A stretch of DNA of 64,000 bases, taken from contig NW_006917093.1 of NCBI RefSeq assembly GCF_000516985.1, forward strand, positions 3,906,001 through 3,970,000. Direction: 5' to 3'. Numbering within the stretch: the first letter of the stretch is position 1; every line of letters begins with the position of its first letter. Under the pieces are notes generated by a model. That model saw nothing but the letters and a program-made list of their open reading frames with translations. It searched no databases and had not been told where the DNA came from. This stretch comes from Pestalotiopsis fici W106-1 (lineage: Eukaryota > Ascomycota > Sordariomycetes > Amphisphaeriales > Sporocadaceae). The position numbers and the translations under genes are program-made. Below, one piece after another: positions 39,301-51,114 of this stretch.

Positions 39301-42012
39301 TTGTGAAATGATATCCAGCATGTACGTATGCCATCCGATCACCATCCTGTAGTTTTCCTTCTCACTGGCCGGATAGAGCCACGTTGCTTCGAGAACAGCA
39401 ACAAGCCGCTGCACTGCAACCTGATCCGGCATTTCATTTGCATTTCGTGTTGATCAGAAGCAATTTCCCGACTGTCAATCCTAGTGCTGGACTCCTTCCC
39501 TATCCGAAGAATCCGAAAAAAGAAGAAATACTTTCAAGGTTGCTTGAATCCAGCTTTGAGTCCCGAAACTTTGTTACGAAACTCCTCTGTCTTGGGTGAG
39601 TTTGAGAATGTTCAGTCGGTGGGTGGGGGGACCGATTCCACCCTATTACCCCACGAAACCACCTAATGGCCAGCACCTAACACTTGACAGTACCTTGGCT
39701 AGTAGCGCAATGTCTGTGTACTCTATCAACGGCTGTCAATGTTACCATGATCGTCACTCCAACTACGAATTGTGGTATCTGCAGAAGAGGGTTGCAATAT
39801 TGATTTTTTTTTTCTTTAATTTTAATTTTAGAAATATTACAGCGCAGTCAACGGGTTCGACGGCCTCGAGAAATATCTACACCGAGTGTCGTAAGCATAA
39901 CTATTTGTGCCAAAGAGGCATCGAGTACAACAATCATCCACACATGGAAGTGGCGCGTATCCAAGGCAGTCATGACCATTGACCCAACACACTGGAATTG
40001 CTATAGCATGACATACACGCGCATGGATTGCCTTACACACCTTGGCCCTTGGATAATAACATTTGCCGACGAAGCACCTGGGCGAAGGACCAACGTCTGA
40101 TCTACACTGGACCCTGGCCGTCGATGATTCTAAGCCGCGTCCTCGACTGGATATGTCTTCGAGAAGATCATGCGCGCAGTGTCAGGGTTTCTACTCTCTA
40201 CGCATGCACACACACACACACACACATCCATAGCTATGTCTTGAGCACGCAAGCATGTGTTGACAGGGCCACTAGGAGACAGCAGCCTCAATGTAGGAAT
40301 TGTGTGTTTCGGAAATCAAACCCGAGATCCTTAGCAAATCTTGTGTGTTCTGCTGCCCCCACGTACGTCACAGAAGAAGATGGAGAAGAAAAAGAATGTT
40401 GCAGCTCGTCATCGGTATCACAAGATTGACGTCCAAGACGCGGAGACTCGGCCACGAGCTCGAGAACAAGTTGCATGTGTGCAAGATCGCTTATAGTGTA
40501 ACTAACTGGTCGGCTATCTGTATAGTAAACTCTAGTGGCCTTGGACCTTGGAAAACTGATTATTGAAAACTCCCTGAGCTGGGACCAGAGTGTGTCTAAA
40601 ACACCGGACAATGACCAGCTCTCGGCAGCCTCCGTCAACTGGTTTGGATCGTCTCAAGTCTGCTCTGAAGGGGGCTTTCCGGTCGCCATTCAGTGGGGCT
40701 CGTCAGAGATGTTTCGTCTCTGCCCGTCTCCTGGTCAAATTGGGAGGAATGAAAAGGTAGACCAGGGGATCTCGATCCGGACGTTTCCTCAGGCCCTGGG
40801 TTATATGTCCGCGGAAACCAGGACATGTTCGGATGGTTGTTAGCAACGGAGGCTTGTTGGATAACTCTATCTCTAGATTAGGCTCAGAGCCAAGCTTTCA
40901 CGTCTCCGTGTCAAGTATATCAACTTCAAGATAGCAATCTCCACAATTCCCTAGAGTGAACCATTATTGGCTCGTGCTACAAGCTATAGTCGAGATGCTA
41001 TTCTAATCTGTGTGGCCGTGTGTCAGTATCTACTCCGTCATTGGCTTCCCTTGACTATGCCACAAGATTGTAGTGCAACTTGTATCCTGTTCATCACATG
41101 TTTGCAGCGACGATTCAAAAATCATGCAGAAGAAAAAAGTAACACTGCGACATACTAGTCAAGTCTGTGCGGCTTTGACGGTAGAATTTGGGGAGCTGTC
41201 TTCTCTCGCATATTCCCTCTCAGAAATGATCCGTCTCCATAATGTAGCCCCCTGTCACGCAGGCGTTCTGTCAATCTCTGAAAGGGTGCTAGCCAGCCAG
41301 TACCGTGGGTAAGTAAGGCTAAGCTTTGCGCGCATCTTTCCCCTCCATCCCAATGCCCTGTCAGCGGGCTGCGTCGCATCACTCCGCGCTGCCACGAGGA
41401 AGTGGCCTGATTCTTGCATGTTGGTTGTCGATGAGTGTTGGCTCGTCGCCAATCTGCCGTCGTCCCCTTGCCTACAATCCCAAGCAAGCAAAGAAGTCTA
41501 GGGCATTCATGGTTCCTAGGCATACGTATAAGACTGGGACGCAGGCCACCCCTCCTCGTTCGACAATCTCTTGGAATCGGACCATTTGGAGTGGTGCCAG
41601 AAGAGATTGCGCCGTATTTTCTTGTCCTTCGGTTCTCGGCCACTACATTCCAACGGCATGCCGAGTGCTCACCAGTCAAGACCTCGATCTTTTACGGATC
41701 CTTCCAAGATAATGGGGTACATGGGGTAAACATCTTGGAGAATCCCCAGAAAAGCGTCAGGCATAGGGCGCGAGGAGCGAATACAGTATCATGGCCAACA
41801 CGTTATAATCCGCTCCAAGCACTCGGCACGTATCAGGTCACGACTCGGCATTGTCAGCTCACAGATATACGATCTCGGCATCATCTCGCTATGATAATGT
41901 ACTGGCACAGACGTCACCTGATATCCTACTGATCTGATCATACTTGATGAACTTTCGATGGCTGGCAATATCGTTCTGTAAAACAGATGACTATATGGGT
42001 GATCTGGCGCCA
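36301..42012. other. 5.7-kb gene-poor region
   Basis: I see no gene I can support. Overlapping open frames occur on both strands, notably around 41155-41930, but none has motifs or a plausible exon pattern. A (CA)10 tract lies at 40207-40226. The left end carries the noxR promoter. I found no long terminal repeats, transposase or reverse transcriptase signature. Confidence 0.5.
40207..40226. repeat. (CA)10 microsatellite
   Basis: Ten uninterrupted CA units in intergenic DNA. Confidence 0.95.
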
Positions 42013-43105
42013 TTAGATCATGCCTTTTTGAACCTCATCCTTTCGCTCTTCCCACAGCGTCTTGCCCGTACATGAGCAGACGGTCTTGTCGTTATCCCAC
42101 ATGCCGGCGCTTCTTGCAATCACGCCTACGACGGTGTTCTCGTCGTTTTGTAGCGGACCGGCAGCGTTTTCCTCCTTCTGCACCACCATGGCGTGACCAA
42201 TAATTTCCCAGACTTGAAAAGGGTGGTCCACAAACATGGATCCTCGTCCGTTCTTGCCAACGTCCACGGTCCCCAGGAGACCCCGAGGCTCAGTCGTGGC
42301 GTCGGTGCTCGCCCAGACCGGTCCGGCGGATGCGGCACCGTCCTTGAGATCTCCGTACTCGCGGATGGAGGCTTGGTATCTGCCCGCGTCGACGCCGCGC
42401 ATTGTGATATCAACCAGGGTAGTCTCGGGTGACACTTGCACCATGCGGGCCAGACCTCTGACTTCCCGCTGCTTCCAGAAGCCTCCCTCGCCATCTGGGA
42501 GATCTGCAGGCGCAGGTCCCTCACTGGCCTTTTCGTGATATGTTTCTAGGATGCATACTGCAGCGCCTGTGTTGTTTGTTAGAAGAGAAAAGTATTGACA
42601 GGACTTCCCTCCAGGGTGGGATGACCCGGATCATTCCGGCAACGATGAATGAAACAAACATAAATACTAAAACATACTGTTCGATGTGCCAGAGCCTCTG
42701 AGAATAGCATCCCTTCCAGTTGCCTCGATAGCACTAACAATCGCTGAGGGTGCGGCTATGGGAATAGAAGTCAATGTTTGCCTTGTTGATTATTTCACAC
42801 CACATAGTAGCTGGGCCTTACCAGTCCCCTCAACGGCGACGAGCTGGTCTTGCAGGTTTGCATCGACCTTGGTGATGCCCTCCAGGCTGTACAGTGAATC
42901 CGAGACGGACTTGACGCATGATTCACATGTCATGTGAACTGCGAAAAGCGTCTGATATCAAACGTTTGATCAGCACATGCAAACACACAAAACTCCCAAG
43001 AAGAAGAAAGCTTCTAGAAAAGGTCTCAATTGCAGCTGAATACTAGCTGGCATAGCTGAAAAAACATACCTGGAAAGGCGTCTTGACCTTTCGGTCTACA
43101 GTCAT
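42013..43105 (-). CDS. CCS1: Copper chaperone for superoxide dismutase (CCS1/Lys7)
   Basis: Four exons: 43070-43105, 42822-42951, 42678-42755 and 42013-42566; 265 residues. Domain I has the Atx1-like copper site MTCESC (M-x-C-x-x-C) near residues 19-24. Domain II is SOD-like (VDITMRGVDAGRYQASIREY, HPFQVWEIIGHAMVV, VVGVIARSAGMW) without the full set of copper ligands, as usual in CCS. Domain III contains the essential C-x-C in KTVCSCTGKTLWEE. The protein loads copper into Cu,Zn-SOD and forms its disulfide (family knowledge). The frame stays open upstream to an ATG at 43249, adding 48 residues that look like a mitochondrial sorting signal. I placed the start at 43105 because fungal CCS proteins usually begin near here, but the longer form may be real. 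Confidence 0.93.
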
Positions 43106-43808
43106 GTTGGCTGCTGGTGCTAAGAAACTTCGCTTGTGATAATCTCGGTGCAGGTCGTGAAAGTATGACGCAGTGAATAAGCCGAGCGAGACGGATCCAG
43201 TAGTGGTAACAAATGTTTTGAATGAAATATTATGAAAATATCTCAGCATAATTCACTTGTTCCAAAAAGATTACTGGAAACAAAGCAAGGTATGGGGTAA
43301 CTGCTACTTGGTTTTGTTTTTGGCTGCAACTAGAACTACCTATTGGATGGCTGCCCAAATTTCCAATCAGATGGGGCTATTCTCGGTTGCTTTGAAATCG
43401 CCTCCATCACGAACATTCCGCACTCGGCGGTGGAATCCGATGGAGGGGGGGGCCGCTCAAACGCCATAGGTACCTAGGTAATAATGGAGGTTTCATACCA
43501 GCCCACCATCCATTCCAGCAGCCAGCTTGGCCAGCTTAGCGGTTAGGTAAGCCTAGCCTAGCTGCCGTAGTTTATTACCCGTCACCTATCAGCACGTGAC
43601 ACTGTTCCTATCGAAAATTTGGGGACCGCGCATCTCAGGTAGCTGGTAGGCGCATATCGTGACTTTGGTATCTCGCGAAACGTCAATTATTCTGTTGTGC
43701 CGGACGACCGATTGCTAATCTCCATTGTGAGAAGGGAGACGGAATCTACTCTTATAATTTTGGGTGTTAATTGTCTCCTTGGGGATCGGTATCCCTTGAG
43801 CAACCATC
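43106..43808. promoter_or_regulatory. Divergent promoter region CCS1/mrpl23
   Basis: 703 bp separate the two start codons (559 bp if CCS1 starts at 43249). A short CCTAGGTA-type word recurs near 43470-43480. No factor site is claimed. Confidence 0.55.
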
Positions 43809-44443
43809 ATGTCGCAAACCATCGGACTGGTAAGCAAGCTCCCCTTTCCAAACAGGCACGAGCAACAGCTCTTACACCGTCGCTCGTGGTCGGAGTCAAT
43901 CAGTAAACTAATCTACGGCTACAGACGAAACTCTCCTACTCTAGAGTATGGCACCATGTTTCCGCATCAGCGATGCACCCAACCCTCTCCACACAACCGG
44001 GCGTGACGCCGCCCTCGCTCGGCCGCCTGGCATCGAGGATAGCCACGATCCTCATGGGCAAGCACAAGCCCATGTGGGACCCGTCGACCGACTGCGGTGA
44101 CTACGTCGTCGTCACCAACTGTGCAGCGCTGCATACGACCGGCAACAAGAAGTGGCAAAAGACCTACTACCGACACAACACGCGGCCGGGCTCTCTCAAG
44201 AGCGTCACCATGGATGTGCTCATGGCCAAGTTTGGCGGCGCCGAGGTCCTGCGCAAGGCCGTCAGCGGTATGCTGCCCAAGAACCGCCTCCGTGACAAGC
44301 GCCTAGCCAGGTTAAAGGCCTTTGAGGGCGACGCCCACCCGTACAAGAATAACTTGATACAATTCGGCGGCAAGACTGTGGGCCACGACGGATGGGAGGA
44401 GGCTGTCAAGGCAATCAGGGAGGCAGACTCCAAGAAATTATAG
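43809..44443 (+). CDS. mrpl23: Mitochondrial large-subunit ribosomal protein uL13m (MRPL23)
   Basis: Two exons, 43809-43829 and 43925-44443, separated by a 95-nt intron; 179 residues. Exon 1 codes only MSQTIGL. Exon 2 has the L13 family core: VWHHVSA near the start, LGRLASRIATILMGKHKP, DCGDYVVVTNC, KKWQKTYYRHNTRPGSLKS and GMLPKNRLRDKRLARLKAF. The extended HPYKNN...F tail is as in fungal uL13m. It acts in the mitochondrial 54S/large ribosomal subunit. Divergent from CCS1. Confidence 0.95.
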
Positions 44444-45103
44444 AAAACCTCTACGAAAAGGCTGGCAAGAGATATTGGAAGCGAAGGGCGGAGCACAATC
44501 ACCATTCATACGGAGAAGGAGATGGCCCGCTGTTCGTGGCCACGAGCCCTGTACATTTGACTGTATTACGATTTTGCATCCTGTATACTGGAAGACATCA
44601 CTAGGTAAAGTGAAAATTACGTTTCATGCATGTTACTTGACGTTCTTATATTCTAAGACAATCCGTGATGGGACTGCTGGGTTCGATGGGAGAGATGGGG
44701 AAGCGTCTTCTGGCCAGGCTCTAAATCATTCCAGGAGCTGTGTAACACTAACTCGAATTCCGCGAAGCATTTTAGCACTCAATCCGACGTTGAGAACAAG
44801 GTATGCCCGAAGAACATGCATGTGCAGGGGGCCAAGGCAGAATTTACAGGCGAACCGGCGTATCATAGGCTTGAATTGGCAGACGTGGTGTAGTGAGATT
44901 GGGCAGCCTTATCGACCGCAGTCTGCACTCACTGGCCGCAGTGCACCACTACAGAGGCATGGCTTGGGCACTGCCTCGATACATGTCGAAAGGTCAGCCG
45001 GGCTTTATCGAATGCAACCAGGCTCTGCTTTCAAAATCCGTCGGCTACCCCTCTTTTTCAAGAAAACCACTTCGCCGTCCGACTTACCTTTGTTTTTGCA
45101 AGC
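44444..45103. other. Intergenic region between mrpl23 and the ankyrin gene
   Basis: No separate gene seen. It includes the 3' UTR of mrpl23 and presumably the promoter of the ankyrin protein gene. Confidence 0.6.
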
Positions 45104-47231
45104 ATGGCCGATCCACTGAGTGCAGTTGCAAGTATCATCAGTATTACTGATTTTGGGGTCAAAGGCGTCAACAGCCTCAGACACCTCTATCGATCGTACA
45201 AGGATGCACCCAAACAGATGGAACAGCTTCGCAACGAGGCTCCCGCCCACTGGGCATTCATGATGCAATTGGGCCAGGTATTTGATGCTGCAGCAGAGAT
45301 GGGCGATGACGACTTCAGCCGCATGATTTTCGAGCTCGGCGAGCAGGGCAATACATTTTTAAATGAGATTGACAAATTGCTCGCAAATGACGAGCAACTC
45401 GACGCCACAACCCGCCAGAAGCGAACACGGAGGGATTTCATCGGAGCTAAATTGCGCCACTTTGCCAAAAGGTGCGAGTTGAGATCCAAGCATCGTCTTG
45501 CTTTAGCACAAAAGAAAAACTTTGAGAATTTGCGTGGGAGTATGAACTCGATCTTGTTGGCACAAAGCACCCGGTAAGTCTGTGACCATTGCTGATCATG
45601 AGAGGCGTTCAACGCGAGCTGGTACTCAACTTCTCGACAGTCAAACCATGTCCAAACAACGCCTAGCAATCCTCGATGAGAGGACTACGCGATCGGAAGT
45701 ATCGAGATCAAGCAGGCTCTCATTGGTTGAGACATCCTCGAAAAGGCTCTACAACACTCCTCGATGCTCTTCCAGTTGTGTTTGCAATTGTCACAATCAC
45801 ATCAAACGATTATCAGCCCATGTACTTCCGAATAGCATGCAAGGTATCTGGCGAGCCATGATGATGGCTTCATCCCGAAAAAGTCATCTCAACTCCTACT
45901 GTCACGACTGCCGATCTGTACCGCGAGCCCAAGTTGCCAGATTAGTCAACTGGCGAGTTCCGAACTGGTTTGGTCCTCTAGTTGTCCAATTCTCCGTGAG
46001 ATACTCGTTAAGGCGCGGTCTGAGTTGTAGACTGAAAGCCACGCAGAGAGTGGTGTCTCTGGTGGGTGACATCTTCTGGAGTATCCAAAGAAATGACATT
46101 GAACAAATACGATCACTGCTCAAGACCAGTCCAACTGTAGTGAACGACCAATGGGACCTCGGTGGCCACTCGCCTTTACATGCGGCCGTGCATTTGCAAA
46201 ACCCTGATATAGTTGCGTTGCTTCTAGACCACGGAGCAGACACGGCGATTGAGGATGATCGGGGCATCGACGCTGCCTTAGCATTCGCAATTCATGCATT
46301 CAAGGGATACTTCCCTAGGACAGATCATTATGAGCTTCATAGCAAGCTATCCATTGCCGAAGGATTGGAGGATGCAACGGAGTATCTCGGGTACGGAACT
46401 GTGCACAAGATAGTACTCAACCTACTGGAGACTGATCTTCGTGAATACCTCGAAGATCTCGAAGAGAACGAGCGACTCGAGCAAATACATCACGCTGATG
46501 GATTCGGCCGAACCCCATTACACTTGGCCGCGAGCCAGGATGATGCCGAGGCCGTCGAAATCCTCTTGTCATTTGGAGCGGAACTAGAAATACGAGACAC
46601 TGCTGGCTTTACACCTCTAGCCGCCTTGGCAAGATGCGTGAAGGGCGCGAAATCCTTCAAACTTCTTGCTGAGAAAGGTGCGAATATTCACGCCAAAAAC
46701 ACGCATGGTGATTCCATCATACACGTCGCAGCATACACTGGTTCATTGGAACTCATCGAGCAGCTCTACTGGCTTGGTGTTGATATAGACACCCTTGATT
46801 CTAGAGGTGGAACTCCATTGATCTTGGCCGCCATTTATAACCAACCCAATATTGTTGAGCGTCTGATCGAATGGGGATCTGCCATGGATGCCGTCGATGA
46901 AGACAATGACACAGCGCTCATTTACGCGATTGAAGTTAACGCACATGAGGTCATCAACTTATTGCTGAGCAAAAACGCCAATCACCGTCACGCCAATGGA
47001 TATGGCCGCACTATTTGGCACTGTGCCGCTATGGCCGCCGATGCAAGGACGATGAAGATCCTACAGTCTCTCAAACCGAGACGAGAGGACTTGACTTGGC
47101 GGGACAAGTTCAACCGAACTCCATTCGACATTCTGTGCAGACACTTCCGCGGGCGACAGGAAGTTTGGGACATGTTCGAACGCTTGAGCAAAGAGGCCGA
47201 TACATCTCGAGAAGTTACGGAGGAAGCCTGA
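45104..47231 (+). CDS. NLR-like ankyrin-repeat protein without NACHT domain
   Basis: Two exons, 45104-45573 and 45641-47231 (67-nt intron), 686 residues. The start MADPLSAVASIISITDFG and following helices resemble the N-terminal signalling domain often found on fungal NACHT/STAND receptors. A Cys/His cluster follows at about 199-208 (C-S-S-S-C-V-C-N-C-H) and 244-247 (CHDC), then VNWRVPNWF. A Cys/His module of this kind recurs, as far as I recall, in fungal ankyrin and NACHT proteins. From about residue 331 to the end are seven or eight ankyrin repeats (GGHSPLHAAV, FGRTPLHLAA, GTPLILAAIYN). No Walker A is present, so no NTPase sits between effector-like N-terminus and repeats. Function is unknown; a role in non-self recognition is inference from architecture. 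Confidence 0.82.
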
Positions 47232-47491
47232 GACTCAAGATTGACCGACGAAGGAATTTCAGGGCTACCACCTTTACATACTTGTTAGATCACATGAAGT
47301 TACTTTGGTATCATGTACTCGATGAAGCGTAATGATGAATATTCAAGTCTTTATTAACCTTGGTTTCTCTAGTCGTGCCTGCTATCCATCTCAAAGATGG
47401 TACAGGCAACATAGACATCATGAATAATGCTGATGATATATGTTAAAAAATTCAATGCTAACTCGCTTTCAATAAAAAATGATGAACAAAT
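47232..47491. other. Convergent intergenic region
   Basis: 260 bp between the stop codons of the ankyrin gene and uricase. Nothing else seen. Confidence 0.7.
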
Positions 47492-48443
47492 CTAATCTCT
47501 TGTAACTTCACACTTGATCAGACCATTGGGTCCCGATTGGGGAGCGTAGACCTCGGCGTCCTTGCCAGTGTTCTTGACGTCCTTGTGCCATGCGAGATCT
47601 GAGAGGGTTGTGTTAGTGAAACTGTTTTACTATGTTTTGCACGATGGAACTCATTTGCCACTTACCGACTTCAAAGTAGTGCTTGTTGGGCAAGGCGTAC
47701 GAGACGGCAGCCGTCTCGGGCACGGCCTCGAGAATCTTTTCGCACATGAGGTACATGGTGTTTTGCACCGAGGGGCTGTTCTCCTCGGCAAAAGTCTTGA
47801 AGGTGATGTCCTGAGCGGCCTTGTAGGCCTTGTCAAAGGCGTCGACCTTGTCCTTGACGTCGGCGACGGTGGCAAAGGTCTTCCAGGTCCAGGTGGCGTC
47901 GACCGAGGTCGAGAGGATGCGGTCCCAGGTCTCCTTGAGAGTGGTGAACTCGTCCTGCACGTAGCCGTAAAACATGGAGCCGGTGCTCTTGAGCACGAGC
48001 AGGTCCTGGATGGAGGACTTGATCTCGATGCCGGCGCGGGTGACGCGGGCGGCGACGGTGCGCTTGTCGTCGCCGTCGCGGTGGAAGCTGTGGGGGTGCG
48101 GCTTGCCGTCGACAATCATGCGCGTCCACTTGTGCTTGATAATGTCCACGTTGGCGGCCGAAATGTGCGAGTATGTGTCCAGAAAGTGCTGGCCGAGCAT
48201 GGCGGCAAACTGCTCAATCGGGTTGATGGGGTACTCCTTGGCCTTGATGAAGATGGTGTTCTTGATCGAGTCCGTGGCGACGACGGGCTTGTTGTCGGCC
48301 CTGGTGTACGACTCCTCGATTTCACCCTCCAGCAAGCAGCACACGGTCAGTTCTGTGACCTCCTCGGAGCCATCTGCCAGCTTGTCGCGCTTGAAAACGC
48401 GGACATTGTCCTTGCCATAGCGGGCAGCAGAAAGACGAGCCAT
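47492..48443 (-). CDS. uaZ: Urate oxidase (uricase)
   Basis: Two exons, 47666-48443 and 47492-47598, separated by a 67-nt intron with a CACTAAC branch site; 294 residues, normal length. It oxidises urate to 5-hydroxyisourate in purine catabolism, usually in peroxisomes. Seen motifs: KPVVATDSIKNTIFIKAKEY with the catalytic Thr, the Lys of the N-terminal part (YGKDNVRVFK), SHISAANVDIIKHKW, TGSMFYGY and APQSGPNGLIKCEV. The C-terminus reads E-V-T-R-D then stop, so the usual SKL-type peroxisomal signal is not seen. A further 3' intron was looked for and not found. It converges with the ankyrin protein gene. Confidence 0.95.
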
Positions 48444-50322
48444 TTTGATTTAGAGGATGAGTGTTTTACTCTTTCCTGTCCCCTTCTTGGAAATATGCAG
48501 GTGAAATGTGTTCAGCTATGCTAGGAAACACAATGAATAGAAATCGTGGCGGTCTTTTGAGTATCTGTATCTCTGCTTTATTATGTTGTAAGAGATGGAT
48601 AGGCCAATGAGGTGTCCAGATTGGTAATGCGAGTAGCGAGTGATGTCTTTGGGGGGTATCAGATGATGGTGTTTTGTCTTTGAGGTAGAATGGCAACAGA
48701 GAAAAGGGAAATGGAACGTTTGTAGACTACGAAGGCGGATGGCGGTATTTAAGTAGAGTTTACATATTGCCCCAAAAAGGCTTTTTCTAACACCGGACGG
48801 AATTTGAAAGCGAAGCAATCAAAGGAACGCAAAGCGAAGCCCGTTGGCCGCTGGTGACCGAGACCTTAGCATTCATGAGAGCGCCGAATCGCTGGGAGCT
48901 TTCCGGATAGGGCAGCAAACCAGCGATAGACAGGGCACGGAGGACGCCGACCACCCGCATAGGAACTTCACTAACACAGTGGACGGCCCATAGCAACGGG
49001 GCGGATCGGAATCGTCCAGTCATACGAGGGCAGTTTTTAGTCGTGGGCGATCCCTGCGGAGCCACGTGGATTGAGAAGGACTTTCTCATACAATCATTTT
49101 AATCTCATACGTTTGTTGTTGTTGGTTGTCAAGAGTTATACATTGCCTCTTTGAGCTGAACGTTATACCTCTCTCGCGAACTTTACTGCACAGGGGGTAC
49201 TAGCTGTATGAATCAGGTACGTAACCCGCCTTATTATTGCATCTGACCGGAGAGCTGCGGGGCGGACGTTGCAGCCAAATCGGCCGGAAAGCTGCGGAGA
49301 GATGCGGGGGTCTTTCACCTTGCTGGCCAACACCAAATCATCCTTTGCAGGGCAACCACAGGAAAGAGGGAGAGGCAGATAAGACGAATGCAGGTGGTGA
49401 TGCAAGAGCCTTGACAGTGAAGTGACTTGGTGGCATCGTACGACTCATTGGACGCTCTGTTCATTAGCCTAGCGTATGTAGGACCAAATACGATCGAGTC
49501 CATTGTCCTGTACCTGGATTTGTCCAATCCATCATTGATATGTGTACGTCAACGTAGTACTTGGGAAGTGCGCAGACCTCCTTTGAATTTACTCATCCTT
49601 TGCCCAGATGCTCCAGTGGTTCCTCGATTTGGAAACCCGGTAGAATAAAAGAGGTCTTGCTGCTGGTCAAATTTGATTTTTCTCTGATTTGCCTGGGCGG
49701 CCTGCATGGTTTTCTGCCATGATGGTGTTAGTCTCGTGTGTAGCCATTCTGAATAGACTTGTCCTTTGCACAGCTCGGGAGGCTTGCATCTAGATCTTGA
49801 GGCTATGTTGTTTCGGCATAACAAAATGTAGGATTGAATCTTGTTATTAATCGAGGGTTAGGTGTTCTACAGATATCAAATTGCCGTACATGGTGCATAG
49901 CAGCAAGAATAGAATACTTCTTTTCCAGTCGCTGTCAGAGCAAGTCAAGTAGGATACACGCTTCTTCGGTTGATGCCTTGCACAATCATGTATTAATACG
50001 CCTTTTTAATCGTAAATGTTATGCAAATGAGTCACGATCACTGTATAAATTAGTTTTACTCTTTGATACATTTCTACATTTCTACATTTAGTGGTAGGTG
50101 AAGGACAGAACAAGATTGACAACGCGGAATATACAAAATATGCTGCTGCTAGTAACAAGTGGTAGCCCCGCAGTCTCCCGTCTTGAAGCTTAGGAGATCC
50201 CAAGGACCCATCCCACTTGGTTCGTTTGGCTTGGCCTTACCCCTGCGCGTGTTATTCTTGGCATGGAGCACAGATCCCAATCCTGAATCGGCCTCAACCT
50301 GGTCTCCGAAGTTGGTGATGAT
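48444..50322. other. Intergenic region upstream of uricase
   Basis: No gene seen. The left end must hold the uaZ promoter. A short TACATTTC repeat lies at about 50068-50090. An 81-codon minus-strand frame at 50149-50394 has no recognisable features. Confidence 0.55.
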
Positions 50323-51114
50323 AGCAGCCAAGCACAGTCTGGCAAGCGAAAGCCAAACCTGATCTGTACGATACAGTTCTTGCATAAACGTCAAACGTCA
50401 CAGATTCGAGTAGCGGCGATATATACCTGCCAGACGCCCTTTGCGCCGTGGTCTTGACTTGGCAATAACCCAAACAATCCGAGACACCAAACCCCACGAG
50501 GCAACAGATCGTGTCTCCTCACGACCTGGTACAATTGGCAGTTGCAGCATCGACGCACAGCTCGGTAGCACATCTTTGACCTGAAAGTCGACAACGTACG
50601 CCAGACACGATCTTGACCATTCACAAGCGACAAACTGCGCCGTACGTTCACGCAGCCCTGCAAGGCACGCTGCCATTCAAGCGCAAAGTCGAGCCTCCTC
50701 AACCCGACCAATCTTGCTCAGTTCGACTGTACGAACGTAGGTGGGACACTCGAGGCACACCTTCCGATTACGTTAAATTCCTCTCGAACGCCTTGAAATA
50801 TTCTTGGCCAGTCAAGAGGAGGAAGCAACTCGCGCGCGCCGGGAGTTTACCGCAGTCAGTCTCGTGGGAATCTGGAAGTCTGCACTGAGCGATACAAGCT
50901 GGGGCGACGAAGCGCACAACCACTGTCAGTAGTGTGAGCCGGCGACAAAAGAAACGCCGCGGCACGGAGGGACTGCATCTTGACCAAAAAAAGCCAACCA
51001 AACCCCGTCTGGGAGTCGGCGCACATCCATCATTACCGCCTATGCGAAATCAAATCGAATGAGCCGCTCGTGGGTAACGTCCCGGAGGGTGGACATTGAA
51101 TTGGGACTGCCACA
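50323..51114 (+). promoter_or_regulatory. AUG-poor leader of AVO3 with two terminal uORFs
   Basis: No plus-strand ATG occurs from about 50323 to 51041. Then two uORFs follow directly: 51042-51062 (six codons plus stop) and 51059-51121 (20 codons plus stop). They share an ATGA overlap, and the second ends seven bases past the start of the AVO3 AUG. This suggests a scanned leader of up to about 0.7 kb with translational control. Confidence 0.55.

Noticed and set aside
41155..41932. Overlapping 174- and 165-codon frames on opposite strands
   Set aside because: Neither has a recognisable motif or plausible splice partners, and antisense frames often stay open together by composition.
47562..48524. 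320-codon plus-strand frame opposite uricase
   Set aside because: It is the antisense shadow of the uricase coding sequence, caused by codon bias.
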